Notes: generated by a model from the sequence alone, not told the origin. A stretch of 64,000 bases of DNA from Streptomyces sp. BK208 (GCF_004364245.1 NZ_SOAV01000003.1:310001-374000), one strand, 5' to 3'; shown: positions 50,058 to 59,314, counted from the stretch's first letter. Numbers and translations: made by a program.

Positions 50058-52100
50058 GTGGTCGAAGGGGCGGTCGCTCGACGCATGCGGGACTCGGACG
50101 GCAAGGACATCGACCCGGCGTGGCTCCCGGACGCCGCCTTCCGCGCGATCGGCACCCGGCGCACCCTCGTGCGCGGAACCGGCCCGCTCGCGGAGACGGT
50201 GCGCGGTGAAGTGGCCGCGGCCTGCGAGCGGTTCGGGGGCGCCCTGGTACGCGAGGACGCCCCGGCCGATCTCGTGCTCGAGCTGGCGGGCGGGGGCGCG
50301 GGCGGGGACGGAGCCGGCGGAGGCGCCGAGAACGCCGGGTACGGCTCGGACTTCGGCGACGAGGGGTTCTGGTTCGTCCGCGCGGACGGCCGGGCCACCG
50401 TCACGGCCTCCGGTGGACGCGGGCTGCTGTACGGCCTGTTCCACGTCGTGCGGCTCGGCGAGTCGGCGTTCCTGGGCGGCCCGGTCCGCGAGGGGCACCG
50501 CCCGGCCCTCGCGCTGCGGATGCTGGACCACTGGGACAACGTGGCCGTGCACCCGGTGATGGGCCAGGTCGAGCGGGGCTACGCGGGCGGTTCGCTGTTC
50601 TGGTCCGACGGCCGCGCCCGCGACGGTCTTGACCGGGTGCGGGCCTACGGCAGACTGCTCGCGGCCTGCGGGATCAACGCGGTGTGCGTCAACAACGTCA
50701 ACGTCCACGCGACCGAGGCGCACCTGCTCACCGACCGGATCGGCGAGGTCGCGGCCATCGCCGACGCGCTGCGGCCCTACGGCGTGCGCACGCACCTGTC
50801 GGTCACCTTCGCGGCCCCCGTCGTCCTCGGCGCGCTGCCCACCGCCGACCCGCTGGACGAGCGGGTGCGTCACTGGTGGGCGGGGGCGACCGCGCGGGTG
50901 TACGAGGCGGTCCCGGACTTCGGCGGGTACGTGGTGAAGGCCGACTCGGAGGGCCAGCCGGGCCCGTTCGCGTACGGCCGCACACACGCCGACGGCGCAA
51001 ACCTGCTGGCCGCCGCGCTCGCCCCGTACGGCGGCACCGTGCACTGGCGGGCGTTCGTCTACGACCACCGCCAGGACTGGCGGGACCGGACGACGGACCG
51101 CGCCCGGGCCGCCTACGACCACTTCGTGCCGCTGGACGGCGCCTTCGCCGCGAACGCGGTGCTCCAGGTCAAGCACGGCCCGATGGACTTCCAGGTGCGC
51201 GAGCCCCTGTCACCGCTGATCGGGGCGATGCCGGGCACCAGGCTCGCGGTGGAGGTGCAGGCCACGCAGGAGTACACCGGGCAGCAGCGGCACGTGTGCT
51301 GGCTGGGCCCGATGTGGAGCGAGGTGCTGCGCGCGCGTCCGGACGGCGAGGTGAGCGTCGGGGAGCTGGCGGACGCCCTGGTGGCGGTGTCCAACGCGGG
51401 CGACGACCCGTTCTGGACCGGACACCCGCTCGCCCAGGCCAACCTGTACGCCTTCGGGCGACTCGCCTGGGACCCGGCGGCCGACCCGCGGGCGGTCCTC
51501 GGCGAGTGGATCGCGCTGACCCACCCGGGCGCCGGCCGGCGGCTGACCGAGGGCCTGCACACCGTGCTCGACGGCTCCTGGGCGACGTACGAGAAGTACA
51601 CGGCGCCGCTCGGCGTGGGGTTCATGGTGCAGCCCGGGCACCACTACGGGCCGAGCGTGGACGGCTACGAGTACAGCCCCTGGGGCACCTACCACTTCGC
51701 CGACCGGGACGGTGTCGGCGTGGACCGCAGCGCGGGGACCGGCACCGGCTACGCGGCCCAGTACGCCAAGCGCTGGGCAGAGCTGTACGAGACGCCGGGC
51801 ACCTGCCCCGACGAACTGCTCCTGTTCTTCCACCACGTGCCCTACGGCCATGTGCTGCACAGCGGCAGAACGGTGATCCAGCACATCTACGACACGCACT
51901 TCGAGGGCGTCGAGGAGGCCGAGGAGGCCCGCCGGGTGTGGGCGGGCCTCGCGGACCTGATGGCGCCCGCCCGGCACGCGCGGGTGGCGGAGCTGTACGA
52001 GGAGCAGGTGCGCTCGGCGCGCGAGTGGCGCGACCAGGTCAACAGCTACTTCCTGCGCAAGTCCGGGGTGCCGGACGAGCGGGGGCGGACCATCCACTGA
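50058..52100 (+). CDS. GH67 alpha-glucuronidase
   Basis: A 680-residue intracellular enzyme removing 4-O-methyl-glucuronic acid from xylo-oligosaccharide ends. GH67 signatures are RMLDHWDN...GQVERGYAGGSLFW. The general acid is E298 (VKADSEGQPGP). The paired bases are D377 (VKHGPMDFQVREP) and E405 (VQATQEYTG), 28 residues apart as in the structurally known enzymes. There is no signal peptide, matching import of oligosaccharides by the neighbouring transporter. GTG 50058 follows GGAGG at a long spacing; ATG 50085 is an alternative. A glycine-rich insertion (AGGGAGGDGAGGGAENAG) near residue 76 is unusual but in frame. Confidence 0.93.
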   Translation: MVEGAVARRMRDSDGKDIDPAWLPDAAFRAIGTRRTLVRGTGPLAETVRGEVAAACERFGGALVREDAPADLVLELAGGGAGGDGAGGGAENAGYGSDFGDEGFWFVRADGRATVTASGGRGLLYGLFHVVRLGESAFLGGPVREGHRPALALRMLDHWDNVAVHPVMGQVERGYAGGSLFWSDGRARDGLDRVRAYGRLLAACGINAVCVNNVNVHATEAHLLTDRIGEVAAIADALRPYGVRTHLSVTFAAPVVLGALPTADPLDERVRHWWAGATARVYEAVPDFGGYVVKADSEGQPGPFAYGRTHADGANLLAAALAPYGGTVHWRAFVYDHRQDWRDRTTDRARAAYDHFVPLDGAFAANAVLQVKHGPMDFQVREPLSPLIGAMPGTRLAVEVQATQEYTGQQRHVCWLGPMWSEVLRARPDGEVSVGELADALVAVSNAGDDPFWTGHPLAQANLYAFGRLAWDPAADPRAVLGEWIALTHPGAGRRLTEGLHTVLDGSWATYEKYTAPLGVGFMVQPGHHYGPSVDGYEYSPWGTYHFADRDGVGVDRSAGTGTGYAAQYAKRWAELYETPGTCPDELLLFFHHVPYGHVLHSGRTVIQHIYDTHFEGVEEAEEARRVWAGLADLMAPARHARVAELYEEQVRSAREWRDQVNSYFLRKSGVPDERGRTIH

Positions 52101-52191
52101 GGACGGGCCGCGACGCGTTGCCGACGTGCCGGGCGAGCAGCGCGGGATCGCCGGCGTGGCGCTCGGCGGACCGGGGCGGGAGGGCGGCGGT

Positions 52192-52299
52192 GCCGGCCCG
52201 GGTGACCAGGCGGTGGTCGTCGTCCCGCACGTCCTCCGGTCACTGCTCGGGGCTGTAGCCGCCGTCGTAGGGGACCTTCGGGGTGCGGGGCGCACTCAC
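52192..52299 (-). pseudogene. 5' remnant of a GH42 beta-galactosidase gene
   Basis: Starting at GTG 52299, which overlaps the stop of the YesL-like gene as GTGA, the frame reads MSAPRTPKVPYDGGYSPEQ, then TGA (52240-52242), then PEDVRDDDHRLVTRAG. GH42 enzymes begin with a pattern like PYGGDYNPEQWPEEVWxEDxRL, so TGA replaces the conserved Trp. Similarity ends after about 36 codons; the rest of the roughly 650-codon gene is missing. The frame stays open to 52039 without recognisable homology. The coupled start suggests it was the last gene of the xylan operon. Alternatively the 19-residue peptide is still made. Confidence 0.65.
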
Positions 52300-52979
52300 G
52301 CGGTGAACTCCTCCCGGGCTTCGGTGATCACCGGCCGGCTGCTGTGCAGCAGGGACAGCAGCAGGGGTGCGGCCAGCAGGGCGGGCAGGGCCTCGGTCAG
52401 CAGGGCGGTCAGGGCGGCGGCCAGGAGCAGCAGGGACGCGGCGCCGAGGGTGGCGCGGCCGTGCCGGAGCAGGAAGTACGCGGCGAGGCGGGCGGTGTCG
52501 CGGGCGCGGAAGGTGAACAGGGAGGTCAGGACGAGGGCGTGCGCGCCCCACAGGAGGGAGCCCGCGCCCACCAGCGCGAGCAGCGCCGCCCACCAGCGGG
52601 GCAGGCCGGTGGCCGTGAAGTGGGTGAGCGTGAAGGCGATCACGGTGAGCCAGGCCAGCAGGGGCGTCCACAGCCGCAGTGCGGGCAGGGCGTTCAGCCG
52701 CCAACCGCGCGCGTAGGCGCGGGCGGGGTGGAGTTCGGTGAGGTCGGCGCTGCGGTGGTGCAGGGCGTACGCGGCGGCCGACAGGGCGGGGCCGAGCGGC
52801 AGCAGGCAGAGGGCGGCCAGGGGGAGGTTGGCGGGGTCGGGGGCGAGCAGGAAGAGGACGGCGAGGCCGGGTGCGCCGGTCAGGAGCAGCAGGGCCTCGA
52901 CGGTGAGCAGGGTGTGGATCAGGGCGACGGCGCGGGAGAGGACGCCGCTGCCGAAGTCGGCGCTGCGGGCGGTGCTCAC
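52296..52979 (-). CDS. YesL-like (DUF624) membrane protein
   Basis: A 227-residue protein with five or six hydrophobic segments, rich in Leu/Ala (LLTVEALLLLTGAPGLAVLFLLAPD, quoted here only as its start LLTVEALLLLTG). The order of segments and the motif PLGPALSAAAYALHHRSADL resemble YesL proteins, which accompany LplABC/YtcQP-type oligosaccharide transporters in Firmicutes and actinobacteria. The role is unproven, perhaps transporter assembly. GTG 52979 overlaps the GH39 stop (GTGA). Confidence 0.75.
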   Translation of the reverse strand: MSTARSADFGSGVLSRAVALIHTLLTVEALLLLTGAPGLAVLFLLAPDPANLPLAALCLLPLGPALSAAAYALHHRSADLTELHPARAYARGWRLNALPALRLWTPLLAWLTVIAFTLTHFTATGLPRWWAALLALVGAGSLLWGAHALVLTSLFTFRARDTARLAAYFLLRHGRATLGAASLLLLAAALTALLTEALPALLAAPLLLSLLHSSRPVITEAREEFTA

Positions 52980-54559
52980 GCCGGGTCCCGGCCGGGCTCG
53001 GGGTCGCGGCCGACGTCCTGGGCGCGGCCGACGTCCGGGTCCCCGCCGAGCAGGCGGCGCTCGTCCCACCAGGGCGGGGTCTCGTCCTCGACGGGGCTCA
53101 CCTCGACGAAGGCGACCTCGTGCCGGGCGAGGGTGAGGGGCAGGTCCACCCGGCCGTCCTCGACCGGCAGGCTCCAGTGGCCGCGGGCGGGTTCGGAGGC
53201 CTCGTGGAGGACGTCGAGCTGGTGGGGGCGGGGCGAGCGGGGACTGCCCATGCGGCGCCACGCGGTGTACGCGTTGCCGTGCTCCTCGTCGACGGTGAGG
53301 CGCCGGACGAACGCCTCGCCCCGGCCGCCGGCGGGGCCGACCGGCAGGGACAGCCGCAGGGCGTGCCCGTCGGGGCCGGGGGTGGCGCCCGACGGGTCGA
53401 CGGGCGCCCAGGCCAGGACGGTGACCCGGCCGTCCGGGTGCCGGGTGACGAGGTGGTCGTCGCCGCGGGTCAGCAGCTCGGGGCCGGTCCGGGCCAGGAA
53501 GGCGTAGAGGTGGAACGTCGGTTTCCTGACCTGGCGGTGGGTGAGCAGCCCGAAGCCCCCGTGGAAGAGGGCGGTGGGGACGCCGGCCTCCTCGAAGACG
53601 TCGCTGAACGTCCAGTACGAGAAGGAGTCGACGAGGTCGCCGCCGGCGGCCAGGACGGGGGCGAGGTAGGCGGCGTGGAAGGCGGTGTCGTGGACGTGGT
53701 TGTCGGGCCGGTAGGAGGAGTTGAACTCGGTGATGTGCACGGGCACGTCCGCGAGCCGGGTGCCCTTGAGGGTGCGGCGGGGCTCGGCGAACTGGTCGAG
53801 CAGCCTGCCGGCCGGAGCCAGTGTCTGGTGCACGCCGAAGGGAACGTGCTGGGAGGGCCCGGAGCTGTAGGCGTGGCGGGAGACGAAGTCGACGGGGACG
53901 TCCCGGCGGCCGGTGAAGTCGGCGAACCGTTCCAGCCAGTCGGGCCCGGCGCCGGGTGACAGCGCCGGGCCGCCCACCTGGAGCTCCGCGTCCACTTCCT
54001 TCACGGCGTGCGCGGTGGCCTCGTAGAGGCGGTGGTAGGCGTCCTGGTCCGCGTGCCGCCAGAAGTCGGGCAGGTCGGGTTCGTTCCAGACCTCGATCGG
54101 CCAGGTGCGCACCTCGTCGAGGCCGTAGCGGTCGATGAGGTGGGCGAGGGTCGCCTGGACGAGCGCGGCCCACTCGGCGTGGTCGCGGGGCGGGGTGACG
54201 TTGCCGCGCCACCAGAACACCGTCTGCTCGCCGCTCGCCAGGCCGCTCGGCATGAAGCCCAGTTCGAGGAAGGGCCGGATGCCCGCCGCCAGGCAGGCGT
54301 CGACGACCTGGTCGACGTGGGTGAAGGAGTGGTGCACGTACCGGGCGCCCCGGTGGGTGTAGGGGCGGTGGACGGCCATGCCGTCGCTGAACAGCCCGTG
54401 GCCGCGGACGTACCGGAAGCCGATCTCGCGCTGGAGCAGGGCGAGGGAGTCCTGGTAGTCGCGGCGCAGGGCGAGGTCGAGGCGGCCGGTGCCGACGCAG
54501 TACCGCCACGCGTCGGGGAGGACGCCGACCGCTTCGGCCGGGACGTGGACCCGGCTCAC
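52976..54559 (-). CDS. GH39 beta-xylosidase
   Basis: A 527-residue retaining glycosidase. The acid/base is E160 (WPIEVWNEPDLP) and the nucleophile E278 (VHITEFNSSY), almost the same numbering as the Thermoanaerobacterium XynB enzyme (E160/E277). The (beta/alpha)8 barrel begins at RRDYQDSLALLQREIGFRYV; a C-terminal beta-sandwich follows from about residue 400. The tail has DVGRxxDVGRDPEPGRDP repeats. No signal peptide: it splits imported xylo-oligosaccharides in the cytoplasm. GTG 54559 has AAGGAG five bases upstream and overlaps the binding-protein stop. Confidence 0.92.
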   Translation of the reverse strand: MSRVHVPAEAVGVLPDAWRYCVGTGRLDLALRRDYQDSLALLQREIGFRYVRGHGLFSDGMAVHRPYTHRGARYVHHSFTHVDQVVDACLAAGIRPFLELGFMPSGLASGEQTVFWWRGNVTPPRDHAEWAALVQATLAHLIDRYGLDEVRTWPIEVWNEPDLPDFWRHADQDAYHRLYEATAHAVKEVDAELQVGGPALSPGAGPDWLERFADFTGRRDVPVDFVSRHAYSSGPSQHVPFGVHQTLAPAGRLLDQFAEPRRTLKGTRLADVPVHITEFNSSYRPDNHVHDTAFHAAYLAPVLAAGGDLVDSFSYWTFSDVFEEAGVPTALFHGGFGLLTHRQVRKPTFHLYAFLARTGPELLTRGDDHLVTRHPDGRVTVLAWAPVDPSGATPGPDGHALRLSLPVGPAGGRGEAFVRRLTVDEEHGNAYTAWRRMGSPRSPRPHQLDVLHEASEPARGHWSLPVEDGRVDLPLTLARHEVAFVEVSPVEDETPPWWDERRLLGGDPDVGRAQDVGRDPEPGRDPA

Positions 54560-56205
54560 CCCTGCTCCTTCCTGAACCGCTCGTAGGCCTTGTTGTGCAC
54601 GTCGACCAGCCGGTCCATGTTCTTGGCCTTCAGCTCGGTCAGGTAGGCGTCCCACTCGGTCATGGGGCGCTTGCCGAGGATGAACCGGAGGGTGTTCTGC
54701 CGGACGTGGTCCTTGAGGGGGGTGTCCCAGAGGGTGGCCTGTTCCTGCTCCACCGACTGGAGGGGGTGGGCCGGGTCGACGGGGAGTTCCTTGCGCTGCG
54801 CCATAACCTGCTGGAACTTCTTCTCGTCGGGGCTGAAGGAGGAGGAGACCAGCTCCCAGCTGCCGCCGTAGGAGAAGACGCCGTTGTAGAAGCCGTAGTC
54901 CTTCTGGAGGTCCTTGGGGGCGTCCGGGTCGGAGCCCATGAGGCTGATGCCGTCGGCGACCCGGTAGGTGCCGCCGGACTCGGTGTAGGTGACGCCCTCG
55001 ACGCCCCACTTGGTGAACTTCTGGCCCTCGTCGGAGTACCAGAGCCAGTCCACGAACTGCAGGAGGGCGACGAAGTCGTCGCGGTCCAGGGCGTCGCCGG
55101 AGATCATCATGCCGTTCTCCAGACGGGAGCCGCCGAGCACCACGGGGCCCGCTGGTCCGAGCGGCACCGGGATCATCTCCATCTTCGCGCCCTTGACCTG
55201 CCGCTGGAGGTTGTAGCGGTAGTTCTGGACCAGCTCCTGAGGGTTGGCGCTGATGGCGAAGGACTTCTCGGAGAGCAGCTTCTTGACCGCCTCGTCGTCG
55301 CTCTGGGTGAAGCCCTCGGGGTCCACCAGCTTCTCGTCGACGAGTCCCCGCAGGTACTCGATCATCTGCCGGTAGCCGTCCGTGGCGCCGGTGAAGACGA
55401 ACGTCCCGGCCTTCGCGTCCCAGCTGGTGTTCAGGTACGACCAGCCCGCCCGGACGCCGTGCGCCTGGCCGATGTAGCCGAGCAGCGCGCCGCCCGGCTC
55501 GGGCTGGTTCCAGCGGTCGGAGAAGGGGTGGCTGCCGGGGTACTCCGACTTGAGTGCCCGGAAGACGTCGGCCGTCTCCTCCAGGGTGGACGGCAGGCTC
55601 AGGCCCAGTCTGTCGAGGACGTCGGTGCGCAGGGCGAGGGAGTAGCTGGACTTGGCCTTCTCGTGCAGGCCGGGCAGCAGGTAGTACTTGCCGTCGGACT
55701 GGCGCAGGGAGTCGACCTCGGGTTCCAGCTTCCACCTGCCGACCTTGTCGCGGAAGTTGGGCATCAGCTTCACGTACTCGCTCACGGCCAGGACGGAGCC
55801 CGACGACACGAACGGGGTCTCCTGCCCGGGATAGGTCTTGGGCAGGAGCAGGGGCGCGTCGCCCGCGCCGATGAGCAGGCTGCGCTTCTTCTCGTAGTCG
55901 CTGAGGGGGACGTCGGTGCGCTCGAAGGTGACGCCGGTGCGCTTGCCCAGCTCCTTCCAGAGCAGCCAGCCGTCCTTCGGCGGGTAGTTGGGGTTGCTGA
56001 GGTGCAGCAGCGGGAAGGTGAGCGGCTCGGTCGCCTTGAACGGCTGTCCGGCGCGGTACTCCTTCATGGCACCGTGTCGCTTCTTCGACAGGTCCTTGGA
56101 GTCCCCGCCGTCGTCGCCGCTGCCGCAGCCGGTGAGCGCGGCGAGGCCGGCGAAGCCCGCGGCGGCCAGCATCTGACGTCGCGAGAGCTGTCTGACGTTC
56201 TTCAC
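54556..56205 (-). CDS. LplA-type extracellular sugar-binding lipoprotein
   Basis: A 549-residue solute-binding protein. It has a Tat-like signal with R9-R10 (LSRRQMLAAAG) and lipobox LTGC with acylated C27. The large size and motifs (FPLLHLSNPNYPPKDGWLLW, FVDWLWYSDEGQKFTKWGVE, MTEWDAYLTELKAKNMDRLV) are typical of the LplA/YtcQ group, which bind long oligosaccharides. Given the enzymes beside it, acidic or acetylated xylo-oligosaccharides are the likely ligand. GTG 56205 follows GAGGGAG at five bases. Confidence 0.9.
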   Translation of the reverse strand: MKNVRQLSRRQMLAAAGFAGLAALTGCGSGDDGGDSKDLSKKRHGAMKEYRAGQPFKATEPLTFPLLHLSNPNYPPKDGWLLWKELGKRTGVTFERTDVPLSDYEKKRSLLIGAGDAPLLLPKTYPGQETPFVSSGSVLAVSEYVKLMPNFRDKVGRWKLEPEVDSLRQSDGKYYLLPGLHEKAKSSYSLALRTDVLDRLGLSLPSTLEETADVFRALKSEYPGSHPFSDRWNQPEPGGALLGYIGQAHGVRAGWSYLNTSWDAKAGTFVFTGATDGYRQMIEYLRGLVDEKLVDPEGFTQSDDEAVKKLLSEKSFAISANPQELVQNYRYNLQRQVKGAKMEMIPVPLGPAGPVVLGGSRLENGMMISGDALDRDDFVALLQFVDWLWYSDEGQKFTKWGVEGVTYTESGGTYRVADGISLMGSDPDAPKDLQKDYGFYNGVFSYGGSWELVSSSFSPDEKKFQQVMAQRKELPVDPAHPLQSVEQEQATLWDTPLKDHVRQNTLRFILGKRPMTEWDAYLTELKAKNMDRLVDVHNKAYERFRKEQG

Positions 56206-56231
56206 GGTTACTCCCTCGGTGTGGCTGGGGT

Positions 56232-57110
56232 TCAGCCCTTGACCGCGCCGAGCATCACGCCCGACACGAAGTAGCGCTGGACGAACGGGTACACGCAGAG
56301 GATGGGCAGGGCGGTGAGCACGATGGTGACGGCCTGGATGTTGGCCGCGACCTGGGTGAGCTGCTCGGTTCCCGCGCCCGCGGCGGTGCCCCCGGTGGCG
56401 CCCGCGATGAGGTTGCGCAGATAGACCGTGACCGGCATCAGCTCGATGCGGTCCATGTAGAGGAAGGCGCCGAACCAGGAGTTCCAGTAGGACACCGAGT
56501 AGAACAGCACCATGGTCGCGACGACGGCCTTGGACAGCGGCAGCACGATCCGGAACAGGATGCCGTAGGTGCTCAGGCCGTCGATCTGGGCGGCCTCCTC
56601 CAGTTCGTCCGGCAGGCTCTCGAAGAACGCCTTCATCACCAGCAGGTTGAAGACGCTGATCGCGTTCGGGAGGGCCAGCGCCCACACCGTGTTCTTCAGG
56701 TCGAGGCTGGTGACGAGCACGTAGGTGGGGATGAGCCCGCCGGAGAAGAACATGGTGAACACGGCGACGCCGACGAGGACTCCGCGCCCCTTGAGCTGCT
56801 TCTTGGACAGGACGTAGGCGTAGCAGGTCGTCAGGACCATGGCGACGGCGGTGGAGACGGCCGTGTAGAAGACGGTGTTGCCGTAGTTGCGCCAGAAGGT
56901 GCCGTCCTGAAAGACGATCCTGTACGTGGTGAGGTCGAAGCCCTTGGGCCACAGCGTCACCTCGCCGGCCCGGATCTCGCGTTCCCCGCTGAAGGAGCGG
57001 GCGACGATGTTGAGGAAGGGGTACAGCGTCACCACCACGACAGCGGTGAGGATCAGCCCGTTGACGCCCTGGAAGACGCGGTAGCCGCGGGTGGGCCGGT
57101 CGACGCTCAC
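56232..57110 (-). CDS. Sugar ABC transporter permease (LplC/YtcP type)
   Basis: A 292-residue permease with six membrane helices and the EAA loop EEAAQIDGLSTYGILFRIVLP. It pairs with the LplB-type permease. The start is GTG 57110, overlapping the upstream stop as GTGA; another GTG at 57113 adds one residue. No ATPase is encoded nearby, so a shared ATPase such as MsiK is expected. Confidence 0.9.
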   Translation of the reverse strand: MSVDRPTRGYRVFQGVNGLILTAVVVVTLYPFLNIVARSFSGEREIRAGEVTLWPKGFDLTTYRIVFQDGTFWRNYGNTVFYTAVSTAVAMVLTTCYAYVLSKKQLKGRGVLVGVAVFTMFFSGGLIPTYVLVTSLDLKNTVWALALPNAISVFNLLVMKAFFESLPDELEEAAQIDGLSTYGILFRIVLPLSKAVVATMVLFYSVSYWNSWFGAFLYMDRIELMPVTVYLRNLIAGATGGTAAGAGTEQLTQVAANIQAVTIVLTALPILCVYPFVQRYFVSGVMLGAVKG

Positions 57111-58027
57111 CACAGGCTCGTGCCCACCGTGCGGCGCGAGAGCAGGTTGGCCGAGGTGATCAGCACCAGGCCGATGACCGCCTCGAACAGGCCGATGGCC
57201 GCGGCGTAGCTGAAGCTGTTGGACTCGACACCGGTGCGGTAGAGGTAGGTGGAGATCACGTCACCCGTCTCATAGGTCAGCGGGTTGTAGAGGAGCAGGA
57301 TCTTCTCGAAGCCGACCGCCAGGAACGTGCCGATGTTGAGGATCAGCAGCGTGATCATGGTGGGCCGGATGCCGGGCAGGGTGACGTGCCAGATCTGCCG
57401 CCAGCGGTTCGCGCCGTCGATGCGTGCCGCCTCGTAGAGGTCGTCGTCGATCGTGGTGAGCGCGGTCAGGTAGAGGATGGTGCCCCAGCCCGCGGTCTGC
57501 CAGATCTCCGAGCCCACGTAGACGGTGCGGAACCACTCGGGTTCCTGGATGAACCGGATCGGGTCCTGGCCGAACCAGCCGAGCGCGTGGTTGACGGGGC
57601 CGTCGGTGGCGAGCATCTGCAGGGTGATGCCGGCGACGATCACGACCGACAGGAAGTGCGGCAGGTACGACACCGACTGCACGAACCGCTTCAGTGCCCG
57701 GGTGCGGACCTCGTTGAGGAGCAGCGCGAGGACGATGGGGAGGGGAAAGCAGAAGACGAGCGTGAGGCCGCCGATCCAGAGGGTGTTGCGGAACACCTGC
57801 CAGAAGGTCGGGTCGCTGAGGAACATCTCCACGTAGCGCAGCCCGACCCACTGCTCCCCCAGGATCGACCCGCCGGGTTCGAAGCGCCGGAAGGCGATCA
57901 CGTTGCCGATCATCGGCAGATAGCGGAAGACCAGGAAGAACAGCAGCGGCAGGACGGCCAGTGAGTACAGCTGCCAGTCGCGGCGCAGCGCACGCCGCCA
58001 GCCGGGCGGCGCGGTGGAGGTGCTCAT
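57107..58027 (-). CDS. Sugar ABC transporter permease (LplB type)
   Basis: A 306-residue permease, first gene of the xylan-oligosaccharide operon. Membrane segments start at LYSLAVLPLLFFLVFRYLPM. The EAA loop is YEAARIDGANRWRQIWHVTLP. ATG 58027 has GGGGAGG eight bases upstream. The operon has an excellent promoter and an operator-like palindrome ahead of it. Confidence 0.9.
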   Translation of the reverse strand: MSTSTAPPGWRRALRRDWQLYSLAVLPLLFFLVFRYLPMIGNVIAFRRFEPGGSILGEQWVGLRYVEMFLSDPTFWQVFRNTLWIGGLTLVFCFPLPIVLALLLNEVRTRALKRFVQSVSYLPHFLSVVIVAGITLQMLATDGPVNHALGWFGQDPIRFIQEPEWFRTVYVGSEIWQTAGWGTILYLTALTTIDDDLYEAARIDGANRWRQIWHVTLPGIRPTMITLLILNIGTFLAVGFEKILLLYNPLTYETGDVISTYLYRTGVESNSFSYAAAIGLFEAVIGLVLITSANLLSRRTVGTSLW

Positions 58028-58055
58028 GGATCAGGCCTCCCCGTAAATGCGGATT

Positions 58056-58122
58056 TTCGAAAGTTTCGAATGCCCACCGGTAACTTCGCGGCAACTTAGA
58101 GGCACCGGGAAAGCGCTGTCAA
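58056..58122 (-). promoter_or_regulatory. Promoter and palindromic operator of the xylan-oligosaccharide operon
   Basis: On the minus strand, -35 TTGACA (58117-58122) and -10 TAAGTT (58093-58098) are separated by 18 bases. TTCGAAAGTTTCGAA (58056-58070) is a perfect 7-1-7 palindrome downstream of the start point. It contains CGAAANTTTCG, the element found at Streptomyces xylanase and beta-xylosidase promoters (XlnR/BxlR type), so a LacI-family xylan-responsive repressor is expected. Confidence 0.75.
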
Positions 58123-58321
58123 TGGCCGGTGCAGAGCTGGTTCTTGAGGTGTAAACAGCCGTGTGAAGCTTCGGTCGATCCGTGATCGACGCCTGGGCCG
58201 GGCGGCCGGAAGCTGTTACGGTCGGTCGCACCTTTCTGCACGGACATCGCAACGATCGGTCCTCACGGAACGTCCGTGCTTCATCGTTCCGGCCTCCCCC
58301 GACCCGCTGCGAGGTGCCGCC

Positions 58322-59314
58322 GTGCCCGCGTTCGACCTGCCGCCGACGGAGTTGACCCGCCACCGTCCTCTCCCCGACGAGCCGGACGACTTCGACGCCT
58401 TCTGGCGCGACACCCTCGCGGGGCCCCCGCCGGGCGGTCCCCTGCTGTCGGCGCACCCGGTGGAGACCGGACTGCGCCTGACCCGGACCTGGGACGTGAC
58501 CTTCCGGGGCTTCGCGGGTGACCCGGTGCGCGCCTGGTTCAGCAGACCGGCCGGCCTGGACGGGCCGTTGCCCGCGGTCGTCGAGTACGCCGGGTACGGG
58601 CGCGGCCGCGGCCTCCCCCACGAGCGGCTGACCTGGGTGGCCGCCGGGTACGCCCATCTGCTGATGGACAACCGGGGACAGGGCGACCAGTACGGCTGCG
58701 GGGGCGACACCCCCGACCCGCACGCCGGTGCTCCGGGCGGCCCGGGCCCCGCGGTGCGGGGCCTGCTCGACCCGCACGACCACCACTACCGCCGGCTGAT
58801 CACCGACGCGGTGCGCGCGGTCGAGGCGGCGCGGGCCCTGCCCGGGGTGGACGCGGGGCGCGTCGCGGCGGTCGGCAACAGCCAGGGCGGCGGGCTCGCG
58901 CTGGCCGTCGCGGGTCTGGTGCCGGACCTGGCGGCCGTGCTCGTCTCCGCACCGCTGCTGTGCGGGATCCGACGCGCCCTGGACCTGACGGACGCCGGGC
59001 CCTACGGCGAGATCGCGGCGTATCTGTCGGTGCACCGGGGCGCCGAGAGCGCCGCGTACCGCACCCTTTCCTACCTGGAGGGCGTCTCCTTCGCCCGCAG
59101 GGCGTGCGCACCGGCCCACTTCGGCGTCGGCCTGCGCGACACGGTCTGCCCGCCGAGCGGGGCGTACGCCGCCTTCAACCGGTACGGGGAGCGGTCGGAC
59201 GCGGAGCCCCGCAAGGAGATCCACGCGTACCCCTTCAACGGGCACGAGCACGGGGACGCGGTGCACGTGAGGCGCCAACTGGCGTGGCTGGCGGAGGTCG
59301 CGGGGGCCGCCTGA
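58322..59314 (+). CDS. Acetyl-xylan esterase / cephalosporin-C deacetylase-like esterase (AXE1, CE7-type)
   Basis: A 330-residue alpha/beta hydrolase. The N-terminal DEPDDFDAFWRDTL, RGQGDQYG and nucleophile S187 in GNSQGGG are CE7 signatures. Asp (GLRDTVCPP) and His (NGHEHGD) complete the triad. It has no signal peptide and so would deacetylate imported xylo-oligosaccharides before GH39/GH67 attack. GTG 58322 follows GAGG at seven bases. It is divergent from the transporter operon across 294 bases; no CGAAANTTTCG copy is seen on its own side, so it may share the same regulator. Confidence 0.88.
   Translation: MPAFDLPPTELTRHRPLPDEPDDFDAFWRDTLAGPPPGGPLLSAHPVETGLRLTRTWDVTFRGFAGDPVRAWFSRPAGLDGPLPAVVEYAGYGRGRGLPHERLTWVAAGYAHLLMDNRGQGDQYGCGGDTPDPHAGAPGGPGPAVRGLLDPHDHHYRRLITDAVRAVEAARALPGVDAGRVAAVGNSQGGGLALAVAGLVPDLAAVLVSAPLLCGIRRALDLTDAGPYGEIAAYLSVHRGAESAAYRTLSYLEGVSFARRACAPAHFGVGLRDTVCPPSGAYAAFNRYGERSDAEPRKEIHAYPFNGHEHGDAVHVRRQLAWLAEVAGAA

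Noticed and set aside
46832-50539. 1,235-codon minus-strand frame opposite the GH92 gene
   Set aside because: Composition-driven shadow frame; the plus strand has a complete GH92 enzyme with hallmark motifs.
52039-52230. 63-codon minus-strand frame after the GH42 remnant
   Set aside because: Start codon only two bases from the ribosome binding site, and it overlaps the 3' end of the GH67 gene. It is the same frame as the pseudogene and shows no homology beyond the remnant.
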